Positions 44,301 to 52,332 of a stretch of 64,000 bases of DNA are shown here, piece by piece. The translations under genes were made by a program, and so were the position numbers. The number at the start of each line of letters is the position of its first letter. Positions within the stretch are counted from its first letter, which is position 1. This DNA comes from Diplolepis rosae (taxonomy: Eukaryota > Arthropoda > Insecta > Hymenoptera > Diplolepididae). The DNA is taken from assembly GCA_030998225.1 (NCBI GenBank), contig JAPYXD010000484.1, positions 496,001-560,000 of the forward strand. Direction: 5' to 3'. Under the pieces are notes generated by a model, which searched no databases, was not told where the DNA came from, and was given only the letters and a program-made list of their open reading frames with translations.

Positions 44301-47053
44301 TAGATTTAGCAGATGAAAGAAAATCTTCTTGTACACTTTCAGCGATTTCCGAATGCAATCAGTAAAATTGATTTCCTAACTAGTCTAATGAACTGTTCCT
44401 ATGTATGAGTTGTAGCCAACAATGCAATCTGGTTTTCGATCAACCCCGTGAGATGTATTTAGTCTTTTCATATCCACATAAACAGGAGCGTAAATTTTCG
44501 AAAGCATATAGACATCTTTCTTATCTTTACATCTCAAGGCCCATAAGCCGCTTGAATGCATATACTGGCTCGAGTCACACTCCAGTTAACCAGATAGATC
44601 GGGATAGTTTCTTCGATTTTTCTACACAGTGCCACAAGCATTTGTCCGGCACTCATGTAGCATCTTGATCAAGATTAGGCTTGCGTACCAGTTGTCCACA
44701 TATAAATGGTAGCTCTTGTCAAGGAACGGGTGCATAAGATGTAACACGACTGAGCCCGATACTCCAATCTCAAAAATCCGGTTCAACGGAGTGTCTGTGC
44801 CCGTGTATATCAGAAAATCCAAGTCGTGTTATGTAGCGCATTCGGTTGAAAGGAACAGTTTTGTGCCGCACAGCGTGACTTTTTTGACGAAACATACTGT
44901 TAGAATTCCAGTCGTCCTTTCCGTATCAGAAGTGATTCGTCGATACAAATTTGTCGAGTAGTTACTAACCAGCTTTCGACTACTATTGCAGATTCCTTAT
45001 CATGTTTTCAATTTTTTTCATTTATTGCGACTTTTCACGAGGTACCCGGGTTTTGATAATGAAATAGACAAAAGTGATATGGTCTTGGTATCGATCTCTC
45101 GTCATATGAGCCAAAAAAAGAAGGTATTGTAAGGAGCGGATGTCGACCAGTAATCTTTTATAGGGCTTTGGCGAATTACACCCATGAGAATCGTCAACCT
45201 AAGAAATACGTAAAGTTCGTCAACTGAACGCACTGTCCATGAACTCATGTGACCCTTGCACTTTGGCTGATTCTGTGAGCAGTAAATTTGAGTATGTTAA
45301 ACAATTTTTGCCACCATTTTTTTGTCGAAAAAATGTTCAAAGAGCGTCCTGTGTTCAGGATATGTAGGCGAAATTTTGGAAAGGCTAGAAATTCATGTAT
45401 AATTTGTTTGCATCCTCGATCTTCTGACCAATGAGTTTCAGAATCTTCTTCACTGCTGTCGTCCGAAAATTCGTCGCGTTTACTAGATAAGGCAGAATTT
45501 GAATCTGCATAGTGTTCAGCAACATCGATATCGTTGAACGCAGGAATAACTGACCAACCACGTACCCCCGATCACCAGTATACAGAATTAACACGACACC
45601 ATACCCTGGCGCCCATTCGTTTTGTTAATACGACCCAATACGACCCAATAAAAAAAATTAACGCCAGAATTGTTGAAATCTGTTTAGTCATTTTCAACAT
45701 AAAAGCTATAACAATATTCACTTTACAACTCAAAAAACGATTGCAGATGTTTTGTAGCCAACTTGGAAAAATTCACCCCAAACCCGAAATTTAAGGTCAA
45801 ATAAAAACAAACTGATAAGCAGGAAATTCCCAAAATTTGGAATTCGACTATGCTCGACTACTACTTACTACAATGCTATATAAGTAGTTTTCTTGGCCCC
45901 CAACATTTTTTTGTGAAGCTGTGTAATTCTTATACGGAAATAAGTAATAGATGGATAGATAGGGATATCTAGGGATAGGGATATTACAACTGTAAATACA
46001 AAAATAACAACGAAGACGGTTTTAACTTTTATTGAACTTTACTTCGTATCCGTTAATCTATAACTAGTTCTTTAAACTTTAAAAATATGTCTCTTAGCAT
46101 GTAGCATGAAAATTTTCGGAGCTATTTCATTTGTTTACGAGGCAAAATCGTACCTTCTTTTTGAAGCCATTTTTATGGCAGTTAATTATATAATATCACT
46201 TAGTTGCTAATTGTACTTGATAGTACAACTCTCCTATAGGAAAAATCACCTACTGCGGTTGATAACGAATTGGCCTCAAGCTCACAAATTTAATGGAAAA
46301 AAAGTCATTTTTTATTTCCGGCTCACATTTTGCACACATAAATGGTGTAAGCAAGTAAAATAAAAAATTTTCAATAAATGATGAAGTTAAGAGGTTTTAT
46401 CAACAAAATAATTAGCACCGAATTGAAATATTTGTAGATTGAATGCTATTGAGATTCCTAAACAGTAGTTCAGAAAATAATTTGTAAACAAATATTGATT
46501 CATAATATATGATACTGCCTTTCTTAGTATCAAACATTAATTCTGTTTCTATCCATTCTTTATACAGTTTAATGTCAAATCAACCAGATACGATACTTTA
46601 AAAGAAATGTACCTTCATAATTTTTCCTAAAAAATTGGTCGAAAAGAGTCTACTCTGAGGGGTTGTAACCTACGACCTATATAATAACTCTCACTTATTT
46701 TTAAATCATATTTGCGCTTGTCAAAAATACAATGAATATTTACTAAACACACGTTCGTAATTTCCGCACTTTTACTCAAAAATAAATTTATAAAAATAAA
46801 ATACAGTAAAAAATATTTTTTCTGTTTTTTAAAATTTATTAATGTATTTTTTCACTAATACTGAATTTTTACAGCCGCTGAATTCAGTAAGTCACTGGTG
46901 CAATTGGAAGAGTTACAAAGCCAGATATCTTCAGGACTAGAAAACAACAAGTTTCTTCTTAAAGGAGTGCAAGAAAGTTTTACCAGTAATTTAGAAATTA
47001 TTGAAAAGAATGTAAAATCCTTAGATGAGCGCATAAAAAATATTGCCAAGTAA
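23246..47053 (+). CDS. Dctn2: Dynactin subunit 2 (p50/dynamitin), 3' six exons
   Basis: Dynamitin is the shoulder subunit of the dynactin complex and helps dynein engage cargo in the cytoplasm and at kinetochores. Six exons join in frame: 23246-23357, 23439-23587, 23669-23915, 30832-31008, 41033-41135 and 46875-47053. All have AG acceptors and GT donors. The joined protein has about 320 residues, starting at GEWEL..ETPLQKFERVQFE and passing through coiled-coil blocks (MARIGQLEQRLGRLENLIGI; VVENKLTTLLNRMDSVAQKK; MYEIVKKIEAVSHIFPQAV). It ends LDERIKNIAK, like the dynamitin C-terminus. Full-length animal dynamitin is about 400 residues, so roughly the first 80 (the Arp1-binding end with the ADLPGI motif) are missing here. 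Introns of 6.9, 10.0 and 5.7 kb are full of transposons. The reading frame is intact, so the gene looks functional. Confidence 0.93.
23439..23587 (+). CDS. Dctn2: Dctn2 exon b
   Basis: The acceptor is TTGTAG and the donor CG/GTTTAAGT. It encodes the segment around VDIMSQVDQVGKQLNSFK. It ends with two bases of an Arg codon completed by the next exon. It is separated from exon a by a short 81-bp intron. Confidence 0.9.
23669..23915 (+). CDS. Dctn2: Dctn2 exon c
   Basis: The acceptor is TTTTAG and the donor CAA/GTCAGT. It encodes 82 residues including ALKYQMMYLPEKARLQEMA and GQLEQRLGRLENLIG, the most recognisable dynamitin block (compare the animal pattern AxLExRLxxLExxVG). The intron before it is 81 bp. 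Confidence 0.93.
23916..25420. other. Dctn2 intron, no gene recognised
   Basis: AT-rich intronic DNA. The frame at 24390-24490 (LHGIPSIDQEKYEGAMEDEK) is oddly protein-like but short and isolated, without a recognised family. Confidence 0.4.
25421..26197 (+). mobile_element. Non-LTR retroposon with perfect 13-bp target duplication
   Basis: AGTTCTAACTTAA flanks both ends exactly (25408-25420 and 26198-26210). The element is GC-richer than the intron around it. It begins GGAGTCCGGTCGTGGCTTCG and ends in an (AAG)n tail, which is the mark of target-primed reverse transcription. No long ORF is present, so it is a SINE-like element or an internally deleted LINE. The exact duplication indicates recent insertion into the Dctn2 intron. 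Confidence 0.8.
26564..26836 (+). pseudogene. Fragment of an unclassified transposon-like protein
   Basis: This 90-codon frame reads LNFLNNDPNLWKKDNEYI and then KLKAVNDVAERGVSYN. VND(V/T)AERGV followed by a short tail is a pattern I associate with uncharacterised insect proteins, probably mobile-element derived. This is from memory, not a search. After this block the reading diverges and no start or splice sites are convincing. Confidence 0.35.
26925..27090 (+). repeat. Direct repeat, copy 1 (partner 27985-28150)
   Basis: About 165 bp around CAACCTTATTTTCATAGTAT then TTTTTTCCTTAGTATAT recurs diverged about 1060 bp downstream in the same orientation. Confidence 0.55.
27985..28150 (+). repeat. 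Direct repeat, copy 2
   Basis: This is the diverged second copy of the repeat at 26925-27090, with the shared core TTTTTTCCTTAGTATATA. Confidence 0.55.
28151..30831. other. Dctn2 intron, no gene recognised
   Basis: Intronic DNA with a G16 homopolymer at 28726-28741. A GC-richer patch at 28980-29420 may be an unidentified retroelement scrap. Confidence 0.4.
30832..31008 (+). CDS. Dctn2: Dctn2 exon d
   Basis: The acceptor is TTTACAG and the donor AAG/GTGAGT, both strong. It encodes 59 residues: TLKCQGVLEAVQQLGAKSSV, then LDVVENKLTTLLNRMDSVAQ, then FAQDSEKEQK. This corresponds to the animal dynamitin stretch ending in the (V)EARLxxxLxKxNEIA-type coiled coil. Both borders are phase 0. Confidence 0.93.
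31009..32206. other. Dctn2 intron, no gene recognised
   Basis: No supportable gene. The stretch near 31440-31720 is GC-richer but without a known motif. Confidence 0.4.
32207..32310 (+). repeat. Dispersed repeat, partner of 13685-13790
   Basis: CACTGACTTATCCTCATCCC and AAGGATCATCAGATCCTA align with the sequence near 13697 over about 100 bp. Confidence 0.5.
32328..33170 (-). pseudogene. Transib (RAG1-like) transposase remnant
   Basis: The reading is on the minus strand. The first block, IRIQCDGSQQTQFKKQF (within 32979-33167), fits the Transib/RAG1 region with the first catalytic Asp (DGS..Q). It is followed by KHCMMHNMVDGKVCNATTGT, matching the DGKV.NA.T.T.S.. block before a zinc-binding CxxC. 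After a gap come ECRNTNYGKNSRRFLRNPEL, SAVMTGMGSNFIYRLKVIL and SGREIDIDNFATCTMDTAKL, which follow the Transib pattern TNDGNTARRF..NP. Stops and frameshifts separate the blocks. The CxxC zinc motif and much of the catalytic domain are gone. It lies inside a Dctn2 intron. No terminal repeats were found. Confidence 0.7.
33171..33974. other. Dctn2 intron, no gene recognised
   Basis: AT-rich sequence without supportable features. Confidence 0.4.
33975..34267 (+). mobile_element. Inverted-repeat element with hammerhead-like motif, identical arms
   Basis: The arms 33975-34030 and 34212-34267 are perfect inverted copies over all 56 bases (start ATTTATTTGTTTTTCATTTT). The central 181 bp contain the hammerhead-like motif at 34127-34174 on the plus strand. 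Identical arms imply recent insertion or arm homogenisation. There is no ORF. Confidence 0.75.
34127..34174 (+). ncRNA. Hammerhead ribozyme-like motif
   Basis: In order: UAUGGCA, core CUGAAGA (fits CUGANGA), one extra G, stem II GGCC/GGCC with a nine-base loop, core GAAA, CGUU, then UGCCAUA. UAUGGCA and UGCCAUA pair perfectly as a 7-bp stem I. Stem III is minimal, as in Penelope-linked dimer-type hammerheads. The single unpaired base before stem II is the one departure. Activity is inferred. Confidence 0.6.
34268..35565. other. Dctn2 intron, no gene recognised
   Basis: AT-rich. Short frames at 34839-35036 and 34981-35292 lack motifs. Confidence 0.4.
35566..36388. mobile_element. Non-autonomous element with internal 80-bp tandem repeats
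   Basis: The ends CCCAAGTGCGAA (left) and CCTCAAGTGCGAA (right, inverted) are each bordered by TA (35564-35565, 36389-36390). The inside is rich in TTGGCCCAGTA-type words. Four or more 80-bp units start at 35933, 36013, 36093 and 36173 with GTAATGCCGACTTT. Overlapping minus-strand frames of ~150 codons are by-products of the repeats. Confidence 0.65.
35931..36242 (-). repeat. 80-bp tandem repeat array
   Basis: There are four consecutive units of exactly 80 bp containing GTAATGCCGACTTT and GCCATT(G/A)CTGGGCC. A fifth, more diverged unit precedes them near 35881. Confidence 0.8.
36389..37808. other. Dctn2 intron, no gene recognised
   Basis: No supportable gene. The frame at 36710-36946 has a hydrophobic tail but no other support. 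Confidence 0.4.
37809..38177. mobile_element. MITE with TACACGGA ends
   Basis: The left end TACACGGAGAGAAATAACTA then GTGCCGCGCAC is mirrored at the right (reverse complement TACACGGAAAGAAATAACCA then GTGCAGCGCAC). About 370 bp. The internal palindrome TTTCACGTGCGTCGCACGTGAAA lies near 37919. There is no ORF. Confidence 0.7.
38429..38739. repeat. Fold-back element around TCGGTGTGCACGAT
   Basis: Arms of about 110 bp (38429-38540 and 38618-38739) are diverged inverted copies. The outer ends read CGGTGTGCACGATATCTCG and its inverse, and the inner parts share GTAATTGAACGAA. Confidence 0.65.
38740..40046. other. Unassigned; long frame 38728-39207 not accepted
   Basis: A 159-codon frame covers 38728-39207 and is the longest plus-strand frame in this intron apart from repeats. 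It starts inside the fold-back arm and has no motif I know on either strand. The remainder is AT-rich intron. Confidence 0.35.
40047..40229. mobile_element. MITE with ~50-bp inverted arms
   Basis: The left arm CTTTCTCGCTGTATAACTTA then GT..GC..AGAATCACTCATT is mirrored at the right (reverse complement CTTTCTCGCTGTACAACTTA). About 183 bp, no coding. Confidence 0.7.
40230..41032. other. Dctn2 intron, no gene recognised
   Basis: No supportable feature is seen. Confidence 0.4.
41033..41135 (+). CDS. Dctn2: Dctn2 exon e
   Basis: The acceptor is TTTCAG and the donor CAAG/GTAACT. It encodes ISEMYEIVKKIEAVSHIFPQ then AVNRMITLNGIHQQ, matching the animal pattern LYExxxxWxxxxxxLPxxVxRLxxLxxLHxQA. It ends with one base of an Ala codon. 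Confidence 0.93.
41136..42293. other. Dctn2 intron, no gene recognised
   Basis: No supportable gene or repeat is seen. Confidence 0.4.
42294..42540. repeat. Fold-back element with ~105-bp arms
   Basis: Arms 42294-42400 and 42427-42540 are inverted copies. The outer ends contain GCTGCAATTTT(A/G)GTCCCT and the inner ends CTATTGTGAAA(A/G)TCTGAAT. The loop is about 26 bp. Confidence 0.75.
42541..42689 (+). repeat. Fragment of the 20.1-20.7-kb repeat family
   Basis: GATAACGGAACTCTACTATA then TCGACCTTATCAACCTG matches the arm of the fold-back at 20190-20240. It is followed by GTAAGCGTTCCTTTTTTACA, resembling the SINE tail. Confidence 0.6.
42690..42932 (+). mobile_element. Truncated copy of mariner-derived MITE
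   Basis: It begins in the helix-turn-helix (EKSCREWFENGEFDI) and runs through KVYEDTELEALL. It has the same internal junction as 22293-22799 and the same 3' end (CTTATTTGTACACCTGA then TA). The 5' half is missing. Confidence 0.7.
42950..43313 (+). pseudogene. Mariner transposase C-terminal fragment
   Basis: A plus-strand frame reads FLHDNARPHVAKPVKTYFEN, which holds the second catalytic Asp. It then goes through a decayed PPYSPD region with a stop near 43122, LLEQHFISFKEVKHWIDE, a stop, LTSKDERWYWDEIH, a stop, and LPERWDNVIANNGQCFYY-stop. This is the last third of a mariner transposase, followed by AT-rich 3' sequence. It abuts the MITE fragment at 42932 but is not obviously the same copy. 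Confidence 0.82.
43314..43984. other. Dctn2 intron, no gene recognised
   Basis: No supportable feature is seen. Confidence 0.4.
43985..45600 (-). pseudogene. piggyBac transposase pseudogene
   Basis: On the minus strand the order is that of a piggyBac transposase (DDE_Tnp_1_7). An acidic N-terminus (DEFSDDSSEEDSETHWSEDR) comes first, then YVFLRLTILMGVIRQSPIKD followed by YWST. Next come DFLIYTGTDTPLNRIFEIGV and SGSVVLHLMHPFLDKSYHLY, then VDNWYASL, then RTNACGTV. The last recognised blocks are KPDCIVGYNSYIGTV and LKVYKKIFFHLLNLTVL. The usual GGVDxxDQ block reads GTVH with stops, so the last catalytic Asp is lost. Numerous frameshifts and stops occur. Terminal repeats were not resolved. It sits in the last Dctn2 intron. 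Confidence 0.85.
45601..46874. other. Dctn2 intron, no gene recognised
   Basis: AT-rich. Apart from possible 5' flank of the piggyBac copy, nothing is supportable. Confidence 0.4.
46875..47053 (+). CDS. Dctn2: Dctn2 terminal exon
   Basis: The acceptor is TTTTACAG and the stop TAA is at 47051-47053. It encodes AEFSKSLVQLEELQSQISSG, then the conserved tail FTSNLEIIEKNVKSLDERIK followed by NIAK. This corresponds to the (A)xxFxxxLxxLExxQxxI … SIDERMKKL tail of animal dynamitin. Confidence 0.94.
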
Positions 47054-47337
47054 AAATAATTTTTCAACTAATTATTTGCTGTCTGAATGTTCAATGAAAT
47101 GACTAGCTATTATTAAAAAATATTTAGTATCATGTATCTTATGATTATTTTCAAACTTATAACCACGCCCGTAACTAATATATGAGGAAATCTACAAAAC
47201 TTTTAACTTTTGACGATCCGAGTATATGACCAATCAATCGAGGAACTTAGTGACATTGCAATAATGGATTTTGAAAGCAGAAGACACATCAAAAAGGGTC
47301 CCGTTAAATATTGTTCAACTTTATCATAGTCTATGTT

Positions 47338-47343
47338 CAATAA
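47338..47343 (+). terminator. Candidate Dctn2 polyadenylation signal
   Basis: AATAAA lies about 285 bp after the stop codon. Other AT-rich variants are nearby, so this is only a candidate. Confidence 0.35.
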
Positions 47344-47747
47344 AATATCCAAAAATTTCAGTTTTCGAATAAATTTATAAAGAAGTATTAGTTATTCCTT
47401 GTTTTTTAACGTCATAAAATTTTAAAAAAATTTCCAATCGATATGAAAGTTTATTTTTATGATTTACTTGATATATTTCAAGAATGTATAAAGTAGAATG
47501 ACGTGTCATCGATACATTATAAAATACAGTCTTTCATTGCTGGGGAAGTACGTTTTCATGAAAATTTTAACATTTAGTTTTTCTGTGAAGTAAGTTTTGA
47601 GTATCCTCATTGAAGCTAATTATGATACCTTCTGGTTCATGTAAGACATTCAATTATACTTTATACAAAAGTGTGCCCATATATTTTCAGGTTTTATTAC
47701 ACTCCAATTCAAAATTTATAACCAATGCGTATGTAGCACATATCTCT

Positions 47748-47893
47748 TGTCTTTTCAGTATGTGATTGAGTTATTCTGATATGGCTCGAGTCATTATTCT
47801 ATTAAATATCGATTGTATGAGCCAAACAGAAACAATAAAAATTTTTATTTCTTGTATGAAGAAAACTGAGTTATTTACCCCCTTGTTTCCATA
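47748..47893 (+). repeat. Dispersed repeat, copy 2 (partner 12650-12812)
   Basis: This copy shares CTTTTCAGTATGTGATTGA and GAGTTATTTACCCCCTTGTT with the first copy over about 145 bp. Confidence 0.6.
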
Positions 47894-47904
47894 AACATTA
47901 GACG

Positions 47905-48112
47905 TGTGCATTCTGTCGGATCGAATGTAGCAAATTCGATTCGATTCGCCTCATTGTTGGATCGGACTTTTTCGATTCGATCGGTCACACAATCGAATGT
48001 CGAATATTCAACATCCGAAGCGCGTCCGATCAAATGTCGAACTTTTGACAATCGATCTGCTATCAGTCGAATGTCGGATTTTTAACATTCGACCGGCGCA
48101 AGATTTAGCTTG
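47905..48112. repeat. Degenerate TCGAATGTCGAA-type short repeats
   Basis: Words such as TCGAATGTCG, GATTCGATTCG and GACAATCGAT recur about ten times in 200 bp, well above background. The region looks like a decayed minisatellite or a clustered binding-site array. Confidence 0.5.
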
Positions 48113-48235
48113 CAATTTTTTATCAGATATTACACAAAATACATACATTGAATAATTTAATTTTAATTTTATATCGTCATATTTGAGGAATAAAAAAATA
48201 TTAATTGATTAAATTATTTTAACCAATTTTACCCA

Positions 48236-48284
48236 ACGGAGTGGAAGCGTTCCTTTTTTCACAGAAAAGTTCTTCATAAATTAT
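48236..48284 (+). repeat. SINE tail fragment
   Basis: CCCAACGGAGTGGAAGCGTT then CCTTTTTTCACAGAAAAGTTCTTCA matches the tail of the SINE copies at 20296 and 20603. Confidence 0.65.
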
Positions 48285-48649
48285 TTTCATTTGATACATT
48301 AATGTTATATAATTTCAACTAATTTTTTAAAAATATAAAATTATTCATTTTATTAAATATAAATATAATATTCAATTTAAAATAATTGGTAAATAAATTT
48401 TTCAAGTTATTATTATTAGTTTATCATATCGGAATCGTGAGTCGAAAGAATTTGCTTCTGTCTCATGCGATTTATACATATCATCTAAAGGAATGTGTAT
48501 TAAAATTGTTTGAAAAATGAGGCAACGTAATTTGTCTAATAAAATAACTACAAAATCAAATTCTATATGCCTGAAAACACGATATTTTTAACCAACACAG
48601 TTTTATCGAGAAATTCGACTTTATACTTCAATACAGTTTCCTTCGAGCG
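48285..48649. other. No recognised feature
   Basis: AT-rich sequence between the SINE tail and the mariner. Confidence 0.4.
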
Positions 48650-49621
48650 TAATACATTCATTTCAACGCTTCTCTAACTTTTCGATGCCTTTTATGTAGA
48701 ATTATTCGTCTTTGCTCTCAAAATAGGCCTCAGTTTCGGGAAACACTTCTTCATTGAAGCCAAATCTCTTTCCCCGTAGCATTTTTTTCAACTCAGAAAT
48801 TCAGCAATTCGAAGCTTAATTTATTCAATTTGATCATCGTTTTCATGGACTTGTGTCACAGTGCATTGTTTTGGTGGAACAGTACTTCTTCCTTTGCATG
48901 TGAAGTCGTTTTTCTCAATTTCAGCGCTCAATCGATCCAGCAATACCATGTAATAATCGCTGTTAATTGTTTTACCTTTATCAACATAGTCGATAAATAA
49001 AATACCATGCGCGACCCAAAATACGGGTGCCATAACCTTGCCAGCCTGCTGTTGAGTTTTTGGTCGTTTTGGACGGCTTTCACCAGCTGCTGTCCACTCA
49101 GCTGACGATCTTTTTGTTTCAGGTGTGTAGTAGTGGATACATGTTTCATCCATTGTCACATGCCGACGCAGAAAATCCTTTTTACCTCGCTTGAACAGCT
49201 CCAAACAGCGCTCAGGATCTTCATCGCGTTGTTGTTTTTGGTCGGGTGTGAGCAAACGCGGCACCTACTTCGAAAACAACTTACGCATCCTCAAAGATTC
49301 GTGTAAAATTGCTAACGCACTACCTTCTGATATATTTAAGGTATCAGCTATCTCACGCAACGTTACTTTACGATCGGCAAAAACTATTTGGTGGACTTTT
49401 GTTATGTTTTCCGGAACAACTGCTGATTTTGGGGGACCAGAGCGTTCAGCGTCATCGGTGTTTGTACGACCGGGTTTAAATTCGGCATACCAGTCGATGA
49501 TTGTTGATTTCCCTGGTGCAGAGTTCCCATAACGCTTATCAATCCACTACTTTGCTTCAACAGTATTTTTTCCCGTTAAAAAGCAATGTTTGATTAACAC
49601 TCGAAACCCTTTTTAATCCAT
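48650..49621 (-). pseudogene. Mariner transposase, nearly complete
   Basis: The ATG (complement 49619-49621) opens the N-terminus, but a stop occurs at codon 3. Blocks in order are WIDKRYGNSAPGKSTIIDWY, KSAVVPENITKVHQIVFADR, LREIADTLNISEGSALAILH, then an open stretch 49264-48821. That stretch contains MPRLLTPDQKQQRDEDPERC, VTMDETCIHYYTPETKRSSA and WTAAGESRPKRPKTQQQAGK. The first Asp is kept. The HQDNAPCH region is frameshifted (PPKQCTVTQVHEN). A deletion removes the PPYSPDLAPSD block with the third Asp, since SELKKMLRGKRFGF follows almost directly. The C-terminal LEKR.NECITLEG ends near 48650. It is related to the copy at 17631-18045. Confidence 0.9.
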
Positions 49622-50259
49622 TGTTTTGAAAATGAAAAAAGTTGCTTCACCAAAAAACCTCTGCAACATCTAAACTAAACGTCAAATTGTCATGAAATTT
49701 TGAAACTTAACGTTTGAAGGTTGGTAGTATCCAGAAATCATATGGATTTGACAACAGTGGTGCCATAAACATGTCAGACTGGAAACTTATTGAGTGATGT
49801 GTTAAGGTTTAAAAATATAAGGTATATACTTATATGATATTTTATATAAAATTAAGTGTAAAACATTATAAACAAGGAAAAATAGTCGAAAATTATTTTT
49901 ATATTTTTCAATTAATAAAGTATTGCCAAACCTCCTCGTTGACATGTTTAGTCATCGCATACAAAAAAGCGACTGAAACATACGAAAATATCTAAAATTA
50001 TAATTTTGATACTTGTATACTGAACAACAGAGAAGAAAATCTCTCTTATGGGCTCTGTTGTCCACATTGAGAGCTCGAACACTTTTTGTTCTATGTCCTA
50101 AAGGAAAGACTCTTCTCTTCCGGGACCACTTAATAAAAAAGGCGTTCCGGAAGAAAACTTTAAAAAATTTCCACTCATTCGTCAATTTACCGAAGTCTTA
50201 CGCGGAACAGTCTTTCGGCTTTAAACTTCGCGGGCAGTTGGTTCCAGCTTAAAGTCGCG
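49622..50259. other. Unassigned
   Basis: Probable 5' flank of the mariner up to about 49800, then no recognised gene. Short frames on both strands at 49952-50252 are overlapping and without motif. Confidence 0.35.
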
Positions 50260-51540
50260 TACGACTCTTCCGTCATTCGTTCGCCTGGGACTTTCATCCG
50301 CGGCCACACGCCCGTTAGGCAATCCGAATAGCAGCGTTAGCCAGGGGAGGAGTAAAAGGAATCCCCTCCGGAACGACGCGGACAGCCAAGTCCGCCCGAG
50401 ACGCAGGGCCGCAGTTGCAGGTCCCGATGCGATTTCTACTGGCCCTCCCCGTTGTTACGCTCTCGACGCCCATCGGGCTCTCTCGTCTTCATCACAAGTG
50501 TGACGAATGACTCGATGAGCGTCCAGCTCTGCTCAGACTGGAGCATGAGAGAGACCATCGTGTCCTCCTGATAGACAGGACCTCGAGTCGTGCCCTACCA
50601 GGATCGACCTTCGCCTTCATTTCCCTGAAGATGTCGGTGTAGGACTGGCCGTCCTTTACCGACACCGCGATGGCGTCGCCCGACCTGGCGGGCGTGGAGC
50701 GCTTCAACCTCGGTTTGGCGACAGTTCCCTGTGCTTTTTGCACAGGGTCCTTCGCCTTCTTTTTTTCTTTTTTTTCCTGCTCTTCTTCGTGACCACTTGC
50801 CAGTCCCCTTCTTCAGTCGGGGCCTGGCTCTTAGCCACCTGAGCATACGAGGGTGACAGGCCGCCTTTCCCGCTCTCAGGACTTTTTTCCTAAGGGGGTA
50901 GGGGGCTGCCCTCTTTTCACCCTTAGCCTGGTTTTTTGGTATATCTCTCAGAGATGCCGAACGTGGTCTCTGGAAGATACCCATCTTTTTCGTGGTGGCG
51001 TGGGATTCCAGTCTCTTTTGGATTTCCACCCCGCTTTCAAGGAGGCTCTTATGGGTGTTGAGCATTCCGCCCAACACCTCAGTGGCCTCATTTACACTGT
51101 CTGTAGCATGACGATGGTTGTTTCTCAGCATACCCTGTATTATGATGCTGAGAGCCCTCGCCAACCTCTCCATTTTTTCATTCTGCCTCTTCAGGAGCTG
51201 AAGGACGTCCTTCCATCCCTCGCTCCTGAAGAATCACCCAAGTCCACTTTCCCCACAGTCATTTCCTTTGAATCCAGAAATTATTTTACCACCGCATCGT
51301 GCGTAGAGGAGTGGGTCGGAATAGTTGGGAACGGGTGTACCCTCGGACCGAAGTCATACCCCAGTTCCCTGAGGCCCAACCTCCGCTTAGCCGGTCCCGG
51401 AATACACGGACAGACCGGACTCGCTCGAAGCAACACAGGCTCCGACACCTGTGTTCAATATGCACTACCTGAACAAGGTCCCAAAGGGGCTGGCATTGAG
51501 AACACAGGAAATAGCAATATTCCCAAAAACGAGACCCGTA
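50260..51540 (-). mobile_element. R1-type LINE ORF1 region, GC-rich island
   Basis: A GC-rich block in AT-rich DNA. The minus strand encodes ORF1 of an R1-clade retrotransposon in two frames: 51173-50595, then 50743-50492. The second frame has KPRLKRSTPARSGDAIAVSV, DGQSYTDIFREMKAKVDPGR and ARLEVLSIRRTR. ORF2 is not next to it, so it is an internally deleted or truncated copy. The GC-rich part from 51200 to 51540 may be its 5' UTR. A 239-codon frame on the opposite strand is a shadow. Confidence 0.7.
50492..51173 (-). pseudogene. R1-type ORF1 (gag-like) pseudogene
   Basis: The N-terminal part starts MERLARALSIIIQGMLRN (51173 down), with a coiled-coil-like stretch NEATEVLGGMLNTHKSLLES followed by a basic region. 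After a frameshift near 50720, the conserved gag-like segment DGQSYTDIFREMKAKVDPGR follows. The CCHC knuckles expected downstream in R1 ORF1 are not seen, so the 3' part is missing. Confidence 0.7.
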
Positions 51541-51633
51541 ATATTGAAATTATTATATTGGACTCAGAATAAGAGACTGAGCTAATTTCGGAATAATCCA
51601 ACTTTTTCGCGCTGTCAATATCTGAAACATTAA

Positions 51634-52328
51634 GAGGACTGAGCCAAAAATCGGTCCGGAATTCGAGCGCTCACTGTGGACGTGCATTTCCTCTGTCAAT
51701 ACTACTTGGATTTTGATTTTTTTTTTATTTTGTTCAAGATAGTCTATACTTTCGAACGGTGTAGCCCAAATCTCAAATAAGTCCAAAAGAAACCGTAGGA
51801 TCGGCGAGGAACGACGGGTTTTAGATGCTCAACTTTGTGCCCCCACTAATTGCATACCAATGGACCTAATTCAATTTTTTCTTCTTCCTTTCACTCGCTA
51901 TACTGTTCTCTTCAATTTTGTCATATGCTTTCATTTGAAAACAAACGGTTAGAATCAGTTTATAGACTAAGTTGATGTAACATGAGGCAAACAAAATGAG
52001 ATTGTAACATGATTATTGAAGTTAGAAGGAAAATCGTATAACAAATTAAAGAGGACAGTTTAACGAGTAAGAGGAAGAAAAGAATAAATTAGGTCCATTG
52101 TTATGGAATTGGTGAGGGCACAAAGTTGAGCATCCAAAATCTGGCGATCCTCGCTGATCCTACGGTTTTCTTTAGACTTATTTGAGATTTGGGCTACACC
52201 GTTTGAAAGTATAGATTGTGTCCTAAACAAAATGAAAAAAAATTATCAAAATCTAAGTAGTATTGACAGAGAAAATGCATGTTTACCGTAAGCGCTTGAA
52301 TTCCGGCCCGATTTTTGGCTCAGTCCCC
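51634..52328. mobile_element. TTAA-flanked element with ~240-bp inverted arms
   Basis: The arms 51634-51871 and 52088-52328 are inverted copies. The ends read GAGGACTGAGCCAAAAATCG and GGGGACTGAGCCAAAAATCG. TTAA lies immediately outside both (51630-51633 and 52329-52332). The loop is about 215 bp. No ORF of note. It is a large fold-back MITE of a TTAA-targeting family. Confidence 0.85.
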
Positions 52329-52332
52329 TTAA

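Noticed and set aside
46855..47067. 70-codon minus-strand frame
   Set aside because: It is the antisense of the last Dctn2 exon.
49191..49532. 113-codon plus-strand frame
   Set aside because: It is the antisense of the mariner transposase at 48650-49621.
50853..51572. 239-codon plus-strand open frame
   Set aside because: It is the antisense of the R1-type ORF1, in GC-rich DNA where stops are rare.
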